Made by a program: the position numbers and the translations under genes | In this document: positions 38,653 to 49,441 of the stretch, piece after piece | Position numbering within the stretch: the stretch's first letter is position 1 | Layout of the letters: the number at the start of each line of letters is the position of its first letter | The notes under the pieces: generated by a model | The model's input: only the letters and a program-made list of their open reading frames with translations | Databases searched by the model: none | What the model was told of the DNA's origin: nothing | From: Pelagicoccus sp. SDUM812002 | Lineage (GTDB): Bacteria; Verrucomicrobiota; Verrucomicrobiia; Opitutales; Opitutaceae | DNA length: 64,000 nucleotides | Assembly (NCBI RefSeq): GCF_031127835.1 | Contig: NZ_JARXHX010000001.1 | Coordinates: 310,001 to 374,000 of the forward strand | Direction: 5' to 3'

Positions 38653-41362
38653 ATGAAACTCTTCCCGAAACGCTCTTTCGCCCTAATCCTCTCTCTGGTT
38701 ACCCTCAACTGCAATTCGAGTAAAGCCAACGGAATTCATCACGAATGGGAGAATCCCGAGATTTTCCAAATATACCGTGAAGCCCCACATGCATTCTTCA
38801 CTCGCTATCAAATCCCCGAAGCAGCGACCAAGGATCGGAAAGAAGAATCCAGAAAAATTTTCAGCCTAAATGGCAACTGGAGCTTCAACTGGGCCGCCAA
38901 ACCTAGCGAGCGACCGATTGGCTTCGAAAATCCGAACTTTGACGCCTCTAGCTGGGATCAAATCTCCGTCCCCTCGCACTGGGAGCTACAAGGATTCGGA
39001 ATTCCGATCTACACGAACATTATCAATCCGTTCCCGAAAACCCCACGGTCCATCGACCATTCCGACAATCCAGTAGGAAGTTACCGACACAAATACACTA
39101 TTCCCAGCGAGTGGAACGGACAGCGGGTTTACCTTTGCTTCGGAGGAGTCAGCGGGGCTATGTATGTCTGGGTAAACGGCCAGAGAATTGAATACAGCGA
39201 AGGGAGCAAGTCAGAGGCTGAATTCGATATTACCGATTCTCTCCAAACGGGCGATAGACTTCTCGCTGTAGAAATCTATCGCTGGTCTGACGCGAGCTAT
39301 ATGGAGGATCAGGAATTCTGGCGCCTGAATGGCATCGAGCGTGACGTTTGGCTCTACGCCACCAATACCGCAACGCTAACGGATCTTACAATAATCGCAG
39401 ATCTAGACGACTCGTTCAGCACCAGCAAATTTGTCACCGAATTCGAGATCGTAAACACAGAGGACAAAACCCAAACGATTTCAATTTCCGCAAAACTTCT
39501 CGACGGCAATAAGAAGATTCTTGAATTCGACAAGTCATTGTGTGTGCCAGCCAACGGAAACAAGACTGTCACTTTCGATGGAGATATCTCCAATGTCCGA
39601 AAGTGGACCGCCGAGACACCAGAGCTATATTCACTGGAGGTGGTTACAAAACCAAAGAATGGCGAATCCGAATTCTCGCGATTCGACGTCGGCTTCCGAC
39701 GCATTGAGATAAAGAGCGCCCAACTCCTCGTCAACGGCAAGGAAGACTACCTGAAAGGTGTGAACCTTCATGACCATCATCCATTAAAGGTCACATAATG
39801 GAAGAATCGATCACGTTGAAGGACCTTCAGTTAATGAAGGAAAACAACATCAACGACATACTTTGTAGCCACTATCCAAAGAAGGATTCATTCTACACTC
39901 TTTGCGATCGTCTAGATTTATACGTCGTAGACGAAACAAATATAGAGGTTCAGGGCATGGGCACGACCAACCAAGGTCCCTTTGACATGACTGTTCATCC
40001 AGTTTATCTGCCCGAATGGACCGGTGCTTTCCTCGACCGCACCGAACGCATGTACGAGAGTTCAAAGAACCATCCATCCATAATCATTTGGTCTCTTGGA
40101 AACGAGGCAGGAAATGGTCAAAATCAGGTCGCTTCCTACAACTGGTTGAAATCGGGCCAATCAAGCGGACCAGTCCAATACGAAGGCGCCACACACTTCT
40201 CGAATAGTAATTTCCAAGTTCCAATGTATTGGAAATTCGAGGACATGATCGCATACGCTGAGAACACTCCCGGACGCCCACTCATTCAGTGCGAATACTC
40301 TCACGCCATGGGCAATAGCGTAGAAAACCTCCAAGACTACTGGGACGTGATCGAGTCATATGATATAATGCAAGGGGGCTTCAATTTGGATTGGGTCGAT
40401 CAAGGCATTCTAGCCCAAAACGAAAACGGTAAAGACTACTGGACCTACGGCGCACAACTCGGTAGCGAGCACCTACAGCACGATTACAACTTTTGCCTCA
40501 ATGGTTTGATTGACGCAGATCGTACTCCCCATCCGGCTTTGTTCGAAGTCAAGAAGGTCTATCAGTTCATCAAGTTCCGCAACTTCGCCCTCGAAACGAA
40601 TACTATCGAAATTGCGAACGGTTACGATTTCAAAAATCTAAGCGATTTCATAATCAGCTGGGAAATCACGAAGGACGGAAAACCTTACGCAACTGGAGGG
40701 CTATCGGAACTTGATATTGCTCCAGGTGGATCCCGTCGCGTAGACTTGAATCGATCTAACTTTGATCAGACGAGCGGCGAGTTCTTGTTAAACCTACGGG
40801 CGAATCTTCGTGTTGAAAAACCCCTACTTTCTGTTGGATCGGAATTAGCCGCAGAGCAATTTGCTCTGTCTTCATACAAGTTTGCAGCCGATATGCCAAT
40901 CAGTAAAGAATCGATCAGCTCGCAACTTGAGGGTAAGAACCTGACAATCAATGGCTCAGGCTTAAAAGTCGTATTCGATTCGCAGACCGGAGCACTTTCC
41001 GAACTGAATGACTCGGACAAGAACATTCTCAAGGAAGCTCTTCGACCAAACTTCTGGCGCACCCAAACCGACAATGATTTCGGTTACCGTATGCCACAAA
41101 CCCATGCGGTATGGAAGAAGACGACAGAAACGCAGAAGCTAGTCAGGAGATCACTTGCTTAGTCGAGAGCCAAGGCAAGCTACTCGCTATTGAGAACGCC
41201 TCCAGTGACGCCTCAGAAAACCACCGCGACAACAGAGCTCCAGTGAATAACGGCAAGTTAGTTGCATTCGTACAGGCCGCCGCGGACCACGGGGAAGTCA
41301 CTGTCTCCTTTAGAGCAAATGGCCTCGAGTCATCAAACCTATCAATAAGTATCGACGAGTAG
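38653..41362 (+). pseudogene. GH2 beta-galactosidase pseudogene with chimeric C-terminus
   Basis: The chosen ATG gives MKLFPKRSFALILSL, a signal peptide. The sequence tracks the GH2 at 1643 closely through the jelly-roll domain. A one-base frameshift at about 39785 (after GVNLHDHHP) splits it; the second part keeps both catalytic motifs ([24 protein letters not shown]). After THAVWKK (about 41115) homology stops. The remaining frame (GKLLAIENASSDASENHRDN, NNGKLVAFVQ, VTVSFRANGLE) resembles the C-terminal domain of a different GH2 subfamily. A deletion joining two neighbouring GH2 genes is the simplest explanation. Confidence 0.85.
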
Positions 41363-41467
41363 AATCCTCTTTTTCAGCAATCCAGCTGAAATTTCAGATC
41401 CCTTCACTTCCAATCCTCACGCTCTATTCGAGCTTTTTGACGCTTACGAACTCCGAAACCTACTCGA

Positions 41468-42139
41468 GTGAAGTTCCAGAATTTACAAAAGACTCATCGC
41501 CGGAATCGGCAAAAAGAACGGATTATTCGTCTAATGGTCGCAGACGATCATCCATCGATGAGAAAGGGTATAATAGCCTTGGCCCAAAGCCAGCCGCAAA
41601 TGGAAGTTGTGGCAGAGGCTTCGAGTGGGGAGGATGCGATTAGAGTCTATGACGAGAAACTGCCTGATGTGGTTCTCATGGACCTAAGAATGCATGGTAT
41701 TGGAGGGGTGGAAGCGACAATGTCTATTTGCCGAAGGCATCCGGAAGCCAAGATCATTGTGCTTTCCACTTACGACTGGGACGAGGATATCCACAGTGCG
41801 ATTCAATCGGGGGCAAAGTCCTATTTGCTCAAAGATATGGCGGTCGAGGTTATTACGGGCACTATCCGAAAGGTCTTCAATGGCGACCAGATATTGCCGA
41901 GTCAAGTTGCTGAGCGTCTCTCTCAACGAGCGGAACGCCAACAACTCACAGCGCGCGAAAAGGAAGTCCTAGAAACTCTTATCAAAGGCCGGAGCAACAA
42001 GGAAATAGCGACGAGTCTGGGGATATCAGATGAAACAGTTAAGTCGCACTTCAAAACTCTTTTCAACAAGCTTGGAGTGAGGGATAGGACCGAAGCAGCT
42101 ATTGCAGCGATACGGCATGGGATTGTTCATTTGGATTGA
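41468..42139 (+). CDS. NarL/FixJ-type response regulator
   Basis: The 223-residue protein has a receiver domain (about 22-140; IIRLMVADDHPSMRKG, phospho-acceptor D72 in VVLMDLRM, switch lysine in SYLLKD) and a LuxR-type helix-turn-helix (about 155-220; LTAREKEVLETLIKGRSNKE, SDETVKSHFKTLFNKLGVRD). The GTG at 41468 is chosen because the only ATG (MVADD) would cut off the first beta strand. It has no adjacent kinase; the paralogous regulator and a histidine kinase lie 2.4-5 kb downstream with a dead GH43 and an IS5 copy between. It may now be served by that kinase. Confidence 0.88.
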   Translation: MKFQNLQKTHRRNRQKERIIRLMVADDHPSMRKGIIALAQSQPQMEVVAEASSGEDAIRVYDEKLPDVVLMDLRMHGIGGVEATMSICRRHPEAKIIVLSTYDWDEDIHSAIQSGAKSYLLKDMAVEVITGTIRKVFNGDQILPSQVAERLSQRAERQQLTAREKEVLETLIKGRSNKEIATSLGISDETVKSHFKTLFNKLGVRDRTEAAIAAIRHGIVHLD

Positions 42140-42298
42140 AAATGGAGTTCATCTGGTAACCGGAGTTCGCTCATCTAAGACTTTTCGATGCTTTCTAAAT
42201 TCAGCAACATGAACCGTCAGATTTGGACGTTGCTCCTGCGGCCACTCTAGGCGCTTAACCTAGATATTTATGCTGCAGAAAGCGGCGAGTCAGGCCCA

Positions 42299-43250
42299 GC
42301 GATGAGACTGCCGGACATGCCCTTGCATGACCCCTACATTGTAGCTCATGAGCCTTCGCGACTTAATATTTGTACATGCGAAAGGTTCCCCGCCTCACGG
42401 GTGAGGAAAGGCTGTGCACCATGGCATACTTGTCCAAGGATTTGAAAAGTTGGTCTTTTGCCAAAGGTAGTTTTCGTAGTGCCCGAGGACTCGTTTGCGC
42501 GTCAGGGCAACTGGGCACCTAAAGTACATGAGTACGAGGGGAAGTTCTACCTTTTTGTTACCTTGCGCGATAGTGAAGCATATCTGAAGATGCCTGGCGT
42601 GACCCTTATGTACGTGGTACGATCACAGCCGTTTCGGGTTCGCCGGACGGACCCTTCAAAATGTTGGACAAGACCGGCCCCGTCGTTTTCAAGGACATTA
42701 TGACGCTGGACGGTACGCTTCACGTTGATAGGTACGGTCAACCATGGATGGTATACGCCCACGAGTGGCTGTAACGCATCGACGGTACGATCGAGGCGGT
42801 AAAGCTCTCCTCTGACCTGTCGCGAGCCATTGACGATCCTATCCATCTCTTCAAGGTTTCAGATGCCCCTTGGCTCAACAATGTATTCAATGTATCCGAC
42901 TCATGACCACACTATGTGACCGATGATCCTCAATTGTACCGGACAAAAGACGACCAGCTTCTTTTGCTCTGGTCGAGTTACGAGTCAGGATCCTATATGC
43001 AAACGATAGCCAGTTCGAAGTCGGGTACCTTGCATGGCCGTTGACTCAACTCGCACCCTTGGTCAAACGCGACTCCAGTTACGGCATGCTGTTCCATACC
43101 TTCGATGGAAACTTCATGATGGTGCTACATCGCCCGTATCGCGGAGCTCGCGGCAAGTTCTTCGATATGGCGGATCGAGGTGACTATCTTGAGATGTTAA
43201 GGCAACCGAACAGATCTCGATGGAGAATCCCTTCACGACAATCTGCGTGA
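42299..43250 (+). pseudogene. GH43-type glycosidase pseudogene
   Basis: Pieces of one GH43 propeller follow in shifting frames: MRLPDMPLHDPYIVAHEPSR, GNWAPKVHEYEGKFYLFVTL, MTLDGTLHVDRYGQPWMVYA, an in-frame TAA, DAPWLNNVFNVSDS, a TGA, DDQLLLLWSSYESGSYMQTI, and GMLFHTFDGNFMMVLHRPY. At least three frameshifts and several stops are present. The remaining 42140-42298 and 43251-43537 hold nothing recognisable. Confidence 0.75.
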
Positions 43251-43537
43251 GGCCCTTGGTTTGTAGTGTCGATTGTTTTTCAATTGGCAGCGAGACCGCA
43301 ACAATCTAGTCCAAACGCGATCACGACTATATGGGTTTAAAGTATGCTTTGCTCTAAGTTGTGTGCTTCCGAATTCTCTCCAACCTACGAAAATACTTTG
43401 CTTTCAAGAAACATGTGCCGAAACTGGATCCGAGTAATGAATCTACTTATACAAGAAGACTCCGCTCCTCTGCTTCAGAATCCTTCGGAGAAGCCTCAAA
43501 CCGCGATTTCGAACTCATAACAATTGCGACGAGATTA

Positions 43538-44412
43538 GGCAGCGTGGACAAAATCAAGTTTAACCCAATCCACTAATGCAGCGATATTTACGAATCCCAT
43601 ATAGGTTTTCTCCAATTTGTCGTAGAGGGTGCCGAACCTCCGGTACCGTTTTATCTTAGCGAAGAAGTTTTAACACGATGCCTAGCTCTTCCAACCTCCT
43701 TGATATATTCAATTTTACGTTTCCGGTTCGCTCGTGGAGGTATTACGGCGATGCCGCAGCATTCCTCGACATAGCAACGGATCGCGTTGCTGTCGTAGGC
43801 CTTGTCGGCAAGCAGGAAGCTTCCATCCACAAGTCCTCGTATCGTATCCACAGCGCTAATACTGTCGTGCTCGTTTCCGCAAACCAGTCGCATGCTCAAG
43901 GGCAGTCCGACCACGTTCACTGCGGCGGAGATCTTCGTGTTGCAACCGCCCTTGGTCTTTCCAAGCTTCTGGTCTTCAAGGCAAAGAGGGTGCTTCGAAG
44001 CGTCCTGATGAGCCTTAAGATGCGACGCATCGAGCATGACCGAAATCGAATAGTCGTGGTAGCGACCAGAGATGCGTTCGAGAATCCATGTCCACATCCC
44101 GCATTCGCACTAGCGTCGAAAACTTCTCCGCACGCTGTTGTGCTTGCCGAAGCGTTCAGGCATCTGGTTCCACATCGCTCCAGTGCACAACACCCACCAG
44201 ATACCGTTCAAGGTACGGTCGAGGCTGTGGTTCGGGCGGCCGCGACGGCCGCTCACCTCTTCGCGGTAAGCGTTGTTAATTTTTTTAGCTCCTCGCGGAT
44301 ATCCGAGGGCATCTCATCGGCTTTGTATTCTGACATCGAATACTACCATAAAAACTCACATAGCGTTGCAAGCCAACATCTTAACTAAAATAAATAATTT
44401 GTCCACGCGGCT
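43538..44412 (-). mobile_element. IS5-family element, copy C (875 bp, defective)
   Basis: The ends GGCAGCGTGGACAAA and, reversed, AGCCGCGTGGACAAA are flanked by a TA duplication (43536-43537, 44413-44414). Transposase blocks VMLDASHLKAHQDASKHP, SFLLADKAYDSNAIRCYVEE and a damaged HRVKTSS end are readable on the minus strand. The third catalytic block is frameshifted and a TAG interrupts the N-terminal region near 44111. It sits in the gap between the dead GH43 and the histidine kinase. Confidence 0.88.
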
Positions 44413-44565
44413 TAAACAGTGTCGTCCGATGTTATCACACAATTACCTCACCCATTTAGGGTGATCTGATATTCAAGAACCATGTGCTAGGCTGCGTTTT
44501 CAAATCAGATTGATCCTGAAACAAGCTGCAACAAAAGCTGAATATAACCCCCATCCCAAATCCAA

Positions 44566-46689
44566 TTGAGATTTCCCTTCCCTATTAACTTACTCGCCAA
44601 GACCCTCTTACTTCTACCGACCGTAGTTGTCAGTCCGATCTTCGCCCTAGAGACATCAAATTTAAGCCTTCTCACAACAGCCGCTGAGATCCGAGCACTC
44701 ACCCCTGATCAAGCTGCTCAGCAAATACCGATCAAGCTTCGAGGCTGCTTTATGGCCAGGGAACAGCTCCATTCCTTTGCAATTATCGATGAGACTGACA
44801 GTATTTTCTTGTTTACCGAAGACACTCCTCCAATCGTATTCGAGCCTGGTGATCTCGTCGAGGTTGAGGGGTTTACAACCCCCGGTGATTACGCTCCCTG
44901 CGGTACCGCGACAGCAATCAGAAAGATCGGGCAAACAGATCTTCCTAACCCAATCAAGGTGTCGATACAAGACCTTCACTCTGGACAGTTTGATGCCAAG
45001 TGGGTCGAAATAACAGGAATCGTCCGGAGCATAGATTTTCAGCCAGATCCAATACCTGAGGATCCATACGAAGATGCGGATCCCACCATTACACTAGAAC
45101 CACACCCGCACACAGTAATCAAAATAGCGGTTGGAAACTCATGGATTGTAGCGGAAATACAGGAAATCTTGGAGCCTCACCTATACATTGACGCTAAGAT
45201 CAAGTTAAGGGGGCTAATTTTCTACCTTCACAACGACAACAGGCAGGCCGTTCGCCCAATACTCCACTCTACGAACGGGGTTTTGCCTGAGATTATTACA
45301 CCGCCTCGAACAACCGACTTCGACGGCATACCTAGATCTGTATCAAGATTGTTTACCTTCGACCAAAGCGGAGGACATCCCTGGCACCGAGTTCATATAA
45401 GAGGCGTTGTTACACACCATCGCAAAGAACAGGCGCTTTGGGTCAGGGACGAGTCCCACAGCATGCAAATACACAGCTCCCAAAATGATGCCCTCGAACC
45501 TGGCGACTTGGTCGACGTGCTTGGATTTCCGGAAGTTGGGACCTACAGTCCAATCCTAAAAGACGCAGTTTTTTCAAAACGCAACGAACAATCGCCAATC
45601 GAGCCCATCAAGCTAGACGACATCGCAATGATTACACGGCACGATTCGGACCTTGTCCAAATTGAAGCTGAGCTAGTTGAATTCCAAAACTATCCCGAAA
45701 GTATCGAACTTACCCTAAATGGTCTCGGAACTACCGTAAGCGCTTCATTACAAATTGCGACCGGTCAGGAGATTCATACAAGCTGGGAAGTCGGTAGCAT
45801 TGTCTCTGTATCGGGAATTGCGTCGGTCGGTGAAGGTGAACCAATACCTCGAAACGGGCTTTGGTCTTCCGAATCGCTCCACATCCTTCTACGTTCCCAA
45901 GATGACCTCAAGACACTCATTGCGGCCCCTTGGTGGACAATCAAGAGGATCTCATATGCACTTGCCAGTATTCTGTTCCTTGCCGTCATTACTATTGCGA
46001 TTATTGTCATCATGTCTCGAAGGAGACTTCGTGAACAGCAGCAACAACAAACTCAAGCAGAAGGTAAGTTCTCCGCTATCCTCAATGAACGCAATCGTGT
46101 TGCTCGCGAAATCCACGATACTCTAGCTCAAAATATTGGCGCGATATCGGTTCAGCTCGAACTTGTTCGCACAGACTCCAAAAATCTGGGAGATATCGCG
46201 AAACAGCACCTGAAAACAGCTCATTCGCTCGCTCGCAATGCGTTGTCAGATACACGGGAATCTATTTGGAACATGCGATCCCAAGTATTGGAAAAACACG
46301 ACCTTACTGGAGCTCTTCAACGAGTATCAAAACAACTGACGGAAGAATCTGAAGTCGAAGTAATCGCAAACGTTCAAGGTACCAGCCGAAGACTTCATCC
46401 TGTAGTTGAAAATAACTTACTTAGAATTGGACAAGAAGCACTTGCGAACGCTTGCAAGCACGCAAAACCAACCCGCATCGAGATTTCAATCACCTATTTC
46501 AGGCGGCGGATCGAATTGCGAGTATCAGACAATGGCACTGGATTTGACCCAGAAAATGTCTCCCTGGAATCCAGACAAAGCTTCGGCCTTGTTGGAATAA
46601 AAGAGCGAATCGAAATTCTTGGAGGTAAATTCAACATTCAAAGTCAGATTGGCAAAGGCACCACAATCTGGGTTGAAGCCAGCGACTGA
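44566..46689 (+). CDS. NarX/DesK-type sensor histidine kinase with periplasmic OB-like domains
   Basis: The 707-residue protein starts at TTG and has a signal segment (LLLLPTVVVSPIFALE), a roughly 430-residue extracytoplasmic part made of repeated OB-fold-like units (motifs such as FEPGDLVEVEGFTTPGDYAP and LEPGDLVDVLGFPEVGTYSP), one transmembrane helix (about 467-487), a short coiled coil, a HisKA_3 domain with phospho-acceptor H517 in REIHDTLAQNIG, and an HATPase domain (LRIGQEALANACKHA, GLVGIKERIEILGG). It lies 104 bp before a NarL-type regulator, so they form a two-component pair. The repeated OB units point to an unknown soluble ligand. The promoter region 44413-44565 shows no other gene. 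Confidence 0.88.
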   Translation: MRFPFPINLLAKTLLLLPTVVVSPIFALETSNLSLLTTAAEIRALTPDQAAQQIPIKLRGCFMAREQLHSFAIIDETDSIFLFTEDTPPIVFEPGDLVEVEGFTTPGDYAPCGTATAIRKIGQTDLPNPIKVSIQDLHSGQFDAKWVEITGIVRSIDFQPDPIPEDPYEDADPTITLEPHPHTVIKIAVGNSWIVAEIQEILEPHLYIDAKIKLRGLIFYLHNDNRQAVRPILHSTNGVLPEIITPPRTTDFDGIPRSVSRLFTFDQSGGHPWHRVHIRGVVTHHRKEQALWVRDESHSMQIHSSQNDALEPGDLVDVLGFPEVGTYSPILKDAVFSKRNEQSPIEPIKLDDIAMITRHDSDLVQIEAELVEFQNYPESIELTLNGLGTTVSASLQIATGQEIHTSWEVGSIVSVSGIASVGEGEPIPRNGLWSSESLHILLRSQDDLKTLIAAPWWTIKRISYALASILFLAVITIAIIVIMSRRRLREQQQQQTQAEGKFSAILNERNRVAREIHDTLAQNIGAISVQLELVRTDSKNLGDIAKQHLKTAHSLARNALSDTRESIWNMRSQVLEKHDLTGALQRVSKQLTEESEVEVIANVQGTSRRLHPVVENNLLRIGQEALANACKHAKPTRIEISITYFRRRIELRVSDNGTGFDPENVSLESRQSFGLVGIKERIEILGGKFNIQSQIGKGTTIWVEASD

Positions 46690-46792
46690 TATAAACGTTC
46701 TGAAATTGATTTCGAAAGCACTGCTCTACCCAAAAGTAATAGCGTGAGATAGGCGAACCACAGCATCTCCCTTAGAAACCCCAAACTACCCC

Positions 46793-47435
46793 GTGACACA
46801 AAACACACCTGAACACATCATTCGTGTACTCATTGCTGAACGACCATCCATCAATGAGGGTTGGATTAGCCGCCCTGATCAACCATCAATCGAAAATACA
46901 GGTTGTCGCCGAAGCGGCAAATGGTGAAGAAGCAATAGAGGTCTACTCTAAAACAAAGCCCGACGTAGTCCTTATGGACCTACGCATGCCCGGCATTGGT
47001 GGAGTCGAGGCGATTCTCGCCATCCGTAAAGTTGATCCAGATGTAAAGGTCATTGTTCTATCAACCTACGATTTAGACGAGGACATTCATCTGGCCATTC
47101 GATCGGGTGCGGCCTCGTATTTACTGAAGGATACTCCGATAGAGGACATTGCGAACGCTATTACAAGTGCCTATGCAGGAAACGTTTCGCTTCCGAAATC
47201 AGTCACCAAACGTCTCGCAGAGAGTTTGCAGCGCGAGCAGCTAACGGAAAGAGAGAAAGAGGTTCTCGAAGCGCTCATAATGGGCCGTAGCAACAAGGAA
47301 ATAGCCTCTCGACTTTCAATCTCAGATGAAACCGCAAAGTCCCACCTCAAAACCCTTTTCCAAAAATTGAATGTTTGCGACCGAACGGAAGCGGCAATTG
47401 CAGCAGTTAGACATGGCATCGTCCACTTGGACTAG
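46793..47435 (+). pseudogene. NarL-type response regulator with an N-terminal frameshift
   Basis: A GTG at 46793 begins TQNTPEHIIRVLIA, which matches the start of the paralogue at 41468. An extra A near 46843 (GCTGAACGAC for expected GCTGACGAC) then shifts the frame. Downstream the receiver (phospho-acceptor in VVLMDLRMPG) and LuxR helix-turn-helix (LTEREKEVLEALIMGRSNKE) are fully open. Starting at GTG 46824 would yield MYSLLNDHPSMR, lacking strand 1 and the first acidic residue that binds magnesium. The kinase upstream may therefore have lost its partner or may use the orphan regulator. It could also be a sequencing error. Confidence 0.72.
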
Positions 47436-47489
47436 AGGGCAAGAGATCAAGTTTCAGATTTCGACTACATCGACATTTCGAAAACTTTC

Positions 47490-48610
47490 ACCATTATTCA
47501 TCAATGCAGTCCTTCTATCGATTGCGATACCTTTGGCAAGCTCCCGTCAGGATTGTGTATCAGTTCTTCAATACACACTGAACGTCGATAGCTTCCCCCA
47601 CTCGCCTGTACGCCGCCGCTATGATAGAAGAAGTTCCACTTTCCTTCGAATTCGATGATCGCTTGGTGTATCGTATTGCTGTTGCCCGCGATCTCTGAGA
47701 ACAGGCCGCGGTAAGTCCAAGGGTTATTTATAGAATCGCTCGTTGCGTAAGCAACCCTCTCGGGAACCCCGTGGCATAGCTAATGTAAAAAGTCTCACCA
47801 CGTTTGTGGATCCAAGGTGCTTCGGTAAAGTCCAGAATATCAACTGTCCGTATCGGTCCTTCAAACTCAATCATGTTATGTTTGAGCTTCGCGTAGTAAC
47901 AAAGTTTGTTTCCCAAAAACAAATAGGCCTGTCCATCGTCATCGATCCAGACTGTCGGGTCATGTCGTCCCACCAAATATCCGTTTCCTTTGTCATTTCA
48001 TTAGTTACGAGAGCAGACCCGCGGGCATCTTTGAACGGTCCTGTTGGATTGTCTGCAACTGCAACCCCCAAGGCCTTGCCGCCCTTTTCGTGCTCAACCG
48101 ACACCTACCAAAAGAACTTTCCATCTCGCTCGATTACTTGCGCTGCCCAGGCATCGGCTTTCGCCCACAAAAAATCAGCAACAGACAAGGGCGAACCCTC
48201 ATCACACAAATCCTTCATGTCATTCGATGAAAAGCAAAGCCAGTCATGCATCTTGTAGAATGAATTATCAGGGGACTAGTCGTGTCCAGTATACAAATAC
48301 ACACGCCCTTCGTGCACCAGAGCGGCGGGACCCGCAGTAAAGGATTTTTCGATAATAGGATTACCAGCCGTACTGTGAACGTACGGCTGGTCGTCCGCAG
48401 GTGGAATCCCCTAGTTTGGCGTCCCATCTTCGTTCCACTCGACGACCCTGGCTCGAGTCGCTCTGTCAGGGTTTCGCAAAGGGTCTCCCTCAATATTCTC
48501 GTAGTTACGAGCATGATATCAGTTTCGCCATCTTAGGACGTTGTAAAACTATTGTGCCCCGGACCAAACTGCATCGTCTTGGAACTGCTCTTGAAGACAG
48601 GTTCAGGCGA
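47490..48610 (-). pseudogene. Tandem GH43 pseudogene
   Basis: On the minus strand, 48610-48420 is the C-terminal end of one GH43 module (MQFGPGHNSFTTS, a stop, then DGETDIMLV and VVEWNEDGTPN). It is followed by a second module: ALVHEGRVYLYTGHD, a stop, DAWAAQVIERDGKFFW, a stop, VSVEHEKGGKALGVAVADN, a frameshift, HDPTVWIDDDGQAYLF, VDILDFTEAPWIHKRGETFY, and a frameshift near 47765. At least three stops and two frameshifts are present. The two-module layout resembles the intact gene at 9165. The upstream end is cut by an IS4 fragment. Confidence 0.75.
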
Positions 48611-48631
48611 CTTAGCCCATGACACTGGGTC

Positions 48632-49441
48632 AAGCATGCTCTTCGCTCAGTTGACTTATCGAGAGAGCCTCAGGGACATCGAGGCGTGCCTTCGCTCGCA
48701 ATCGCAGCTGCTCTACGCCATGGGAATCCGCGGATCGGTTTCCAAAAGCAATCTCGCCTACGTCAACGAGCGGCGAGACTGGCGAATGTTCTTCGACCTT
48801 GCCGACATCCTCATGCGAAAGGCGCGGCGACTGCATTCGAAGGAAAGATACATCGAGGAGATCGACCAGGCGGTTTACGACTTGGACGCTTCTATCGTCG
48901 ACCTGTGCATGTCGCTGTTCCCTTGGGCGAGATTTCGGCGGGCCAAGTCCGCCGTGAAGAACCAAGCCATGATCGATCTCAGAGGCCCTATGCCCGCCTT
49001 CATAGCGGTCACGTAGGGGAAGATCCACGACGTGAACGCTCTGGACTGGATCGTGTTCGAGACAGGAGCCTTTTAGGTGATGGATCGAGGCTATCTCGAC
49101 TTCGGACGTCTCACCCGTATCGAATCGGCCCGATCCTACTTCGCGATAAGGGCGAAGTCGAACATGAGCTTCTAGGTCAAGGAATCCAGAACTGTCGATA
49201 AGAGGACCGGGCTGCGTTCCGACCTGACCATCAGACCCAACGAATCGAAAAGCAAAAGCCTGTACATTTCGAACTTGAGGCGTATCAGGTATTTGGATGC
49301 GGAAACGGGAAAGAAGCGGATCTTCCTCACCAACAACTTCGAGCTCGAAGCGGTCATGGTGGCAAAGCTCTACAAAAGCGCGTTGGCAGACCGAGCTCTT
49401 CTTCAAATGGATCAAGCAGAACCTCCGAATCAAGTCCTTAT
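48632..49441 (+). mobile_element. IS4-family transposase fragment
   Basis: This plus-strand fragment of the element seen at 26498 runs from MLFAQLTYRESLRDIEACLR through NLAYVNERRDWRMFFDLADI, several stops, YLDFGRLTRIESARSYFAIR and FFKWIKQNLRIKSL. Both ends and their inverted repeats are missing. It has replaced the 5' part of a GH105 gene, whose sequence resumes at about 49442. The central region deleted from the other copy is retained here. Confidence 0.82.
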
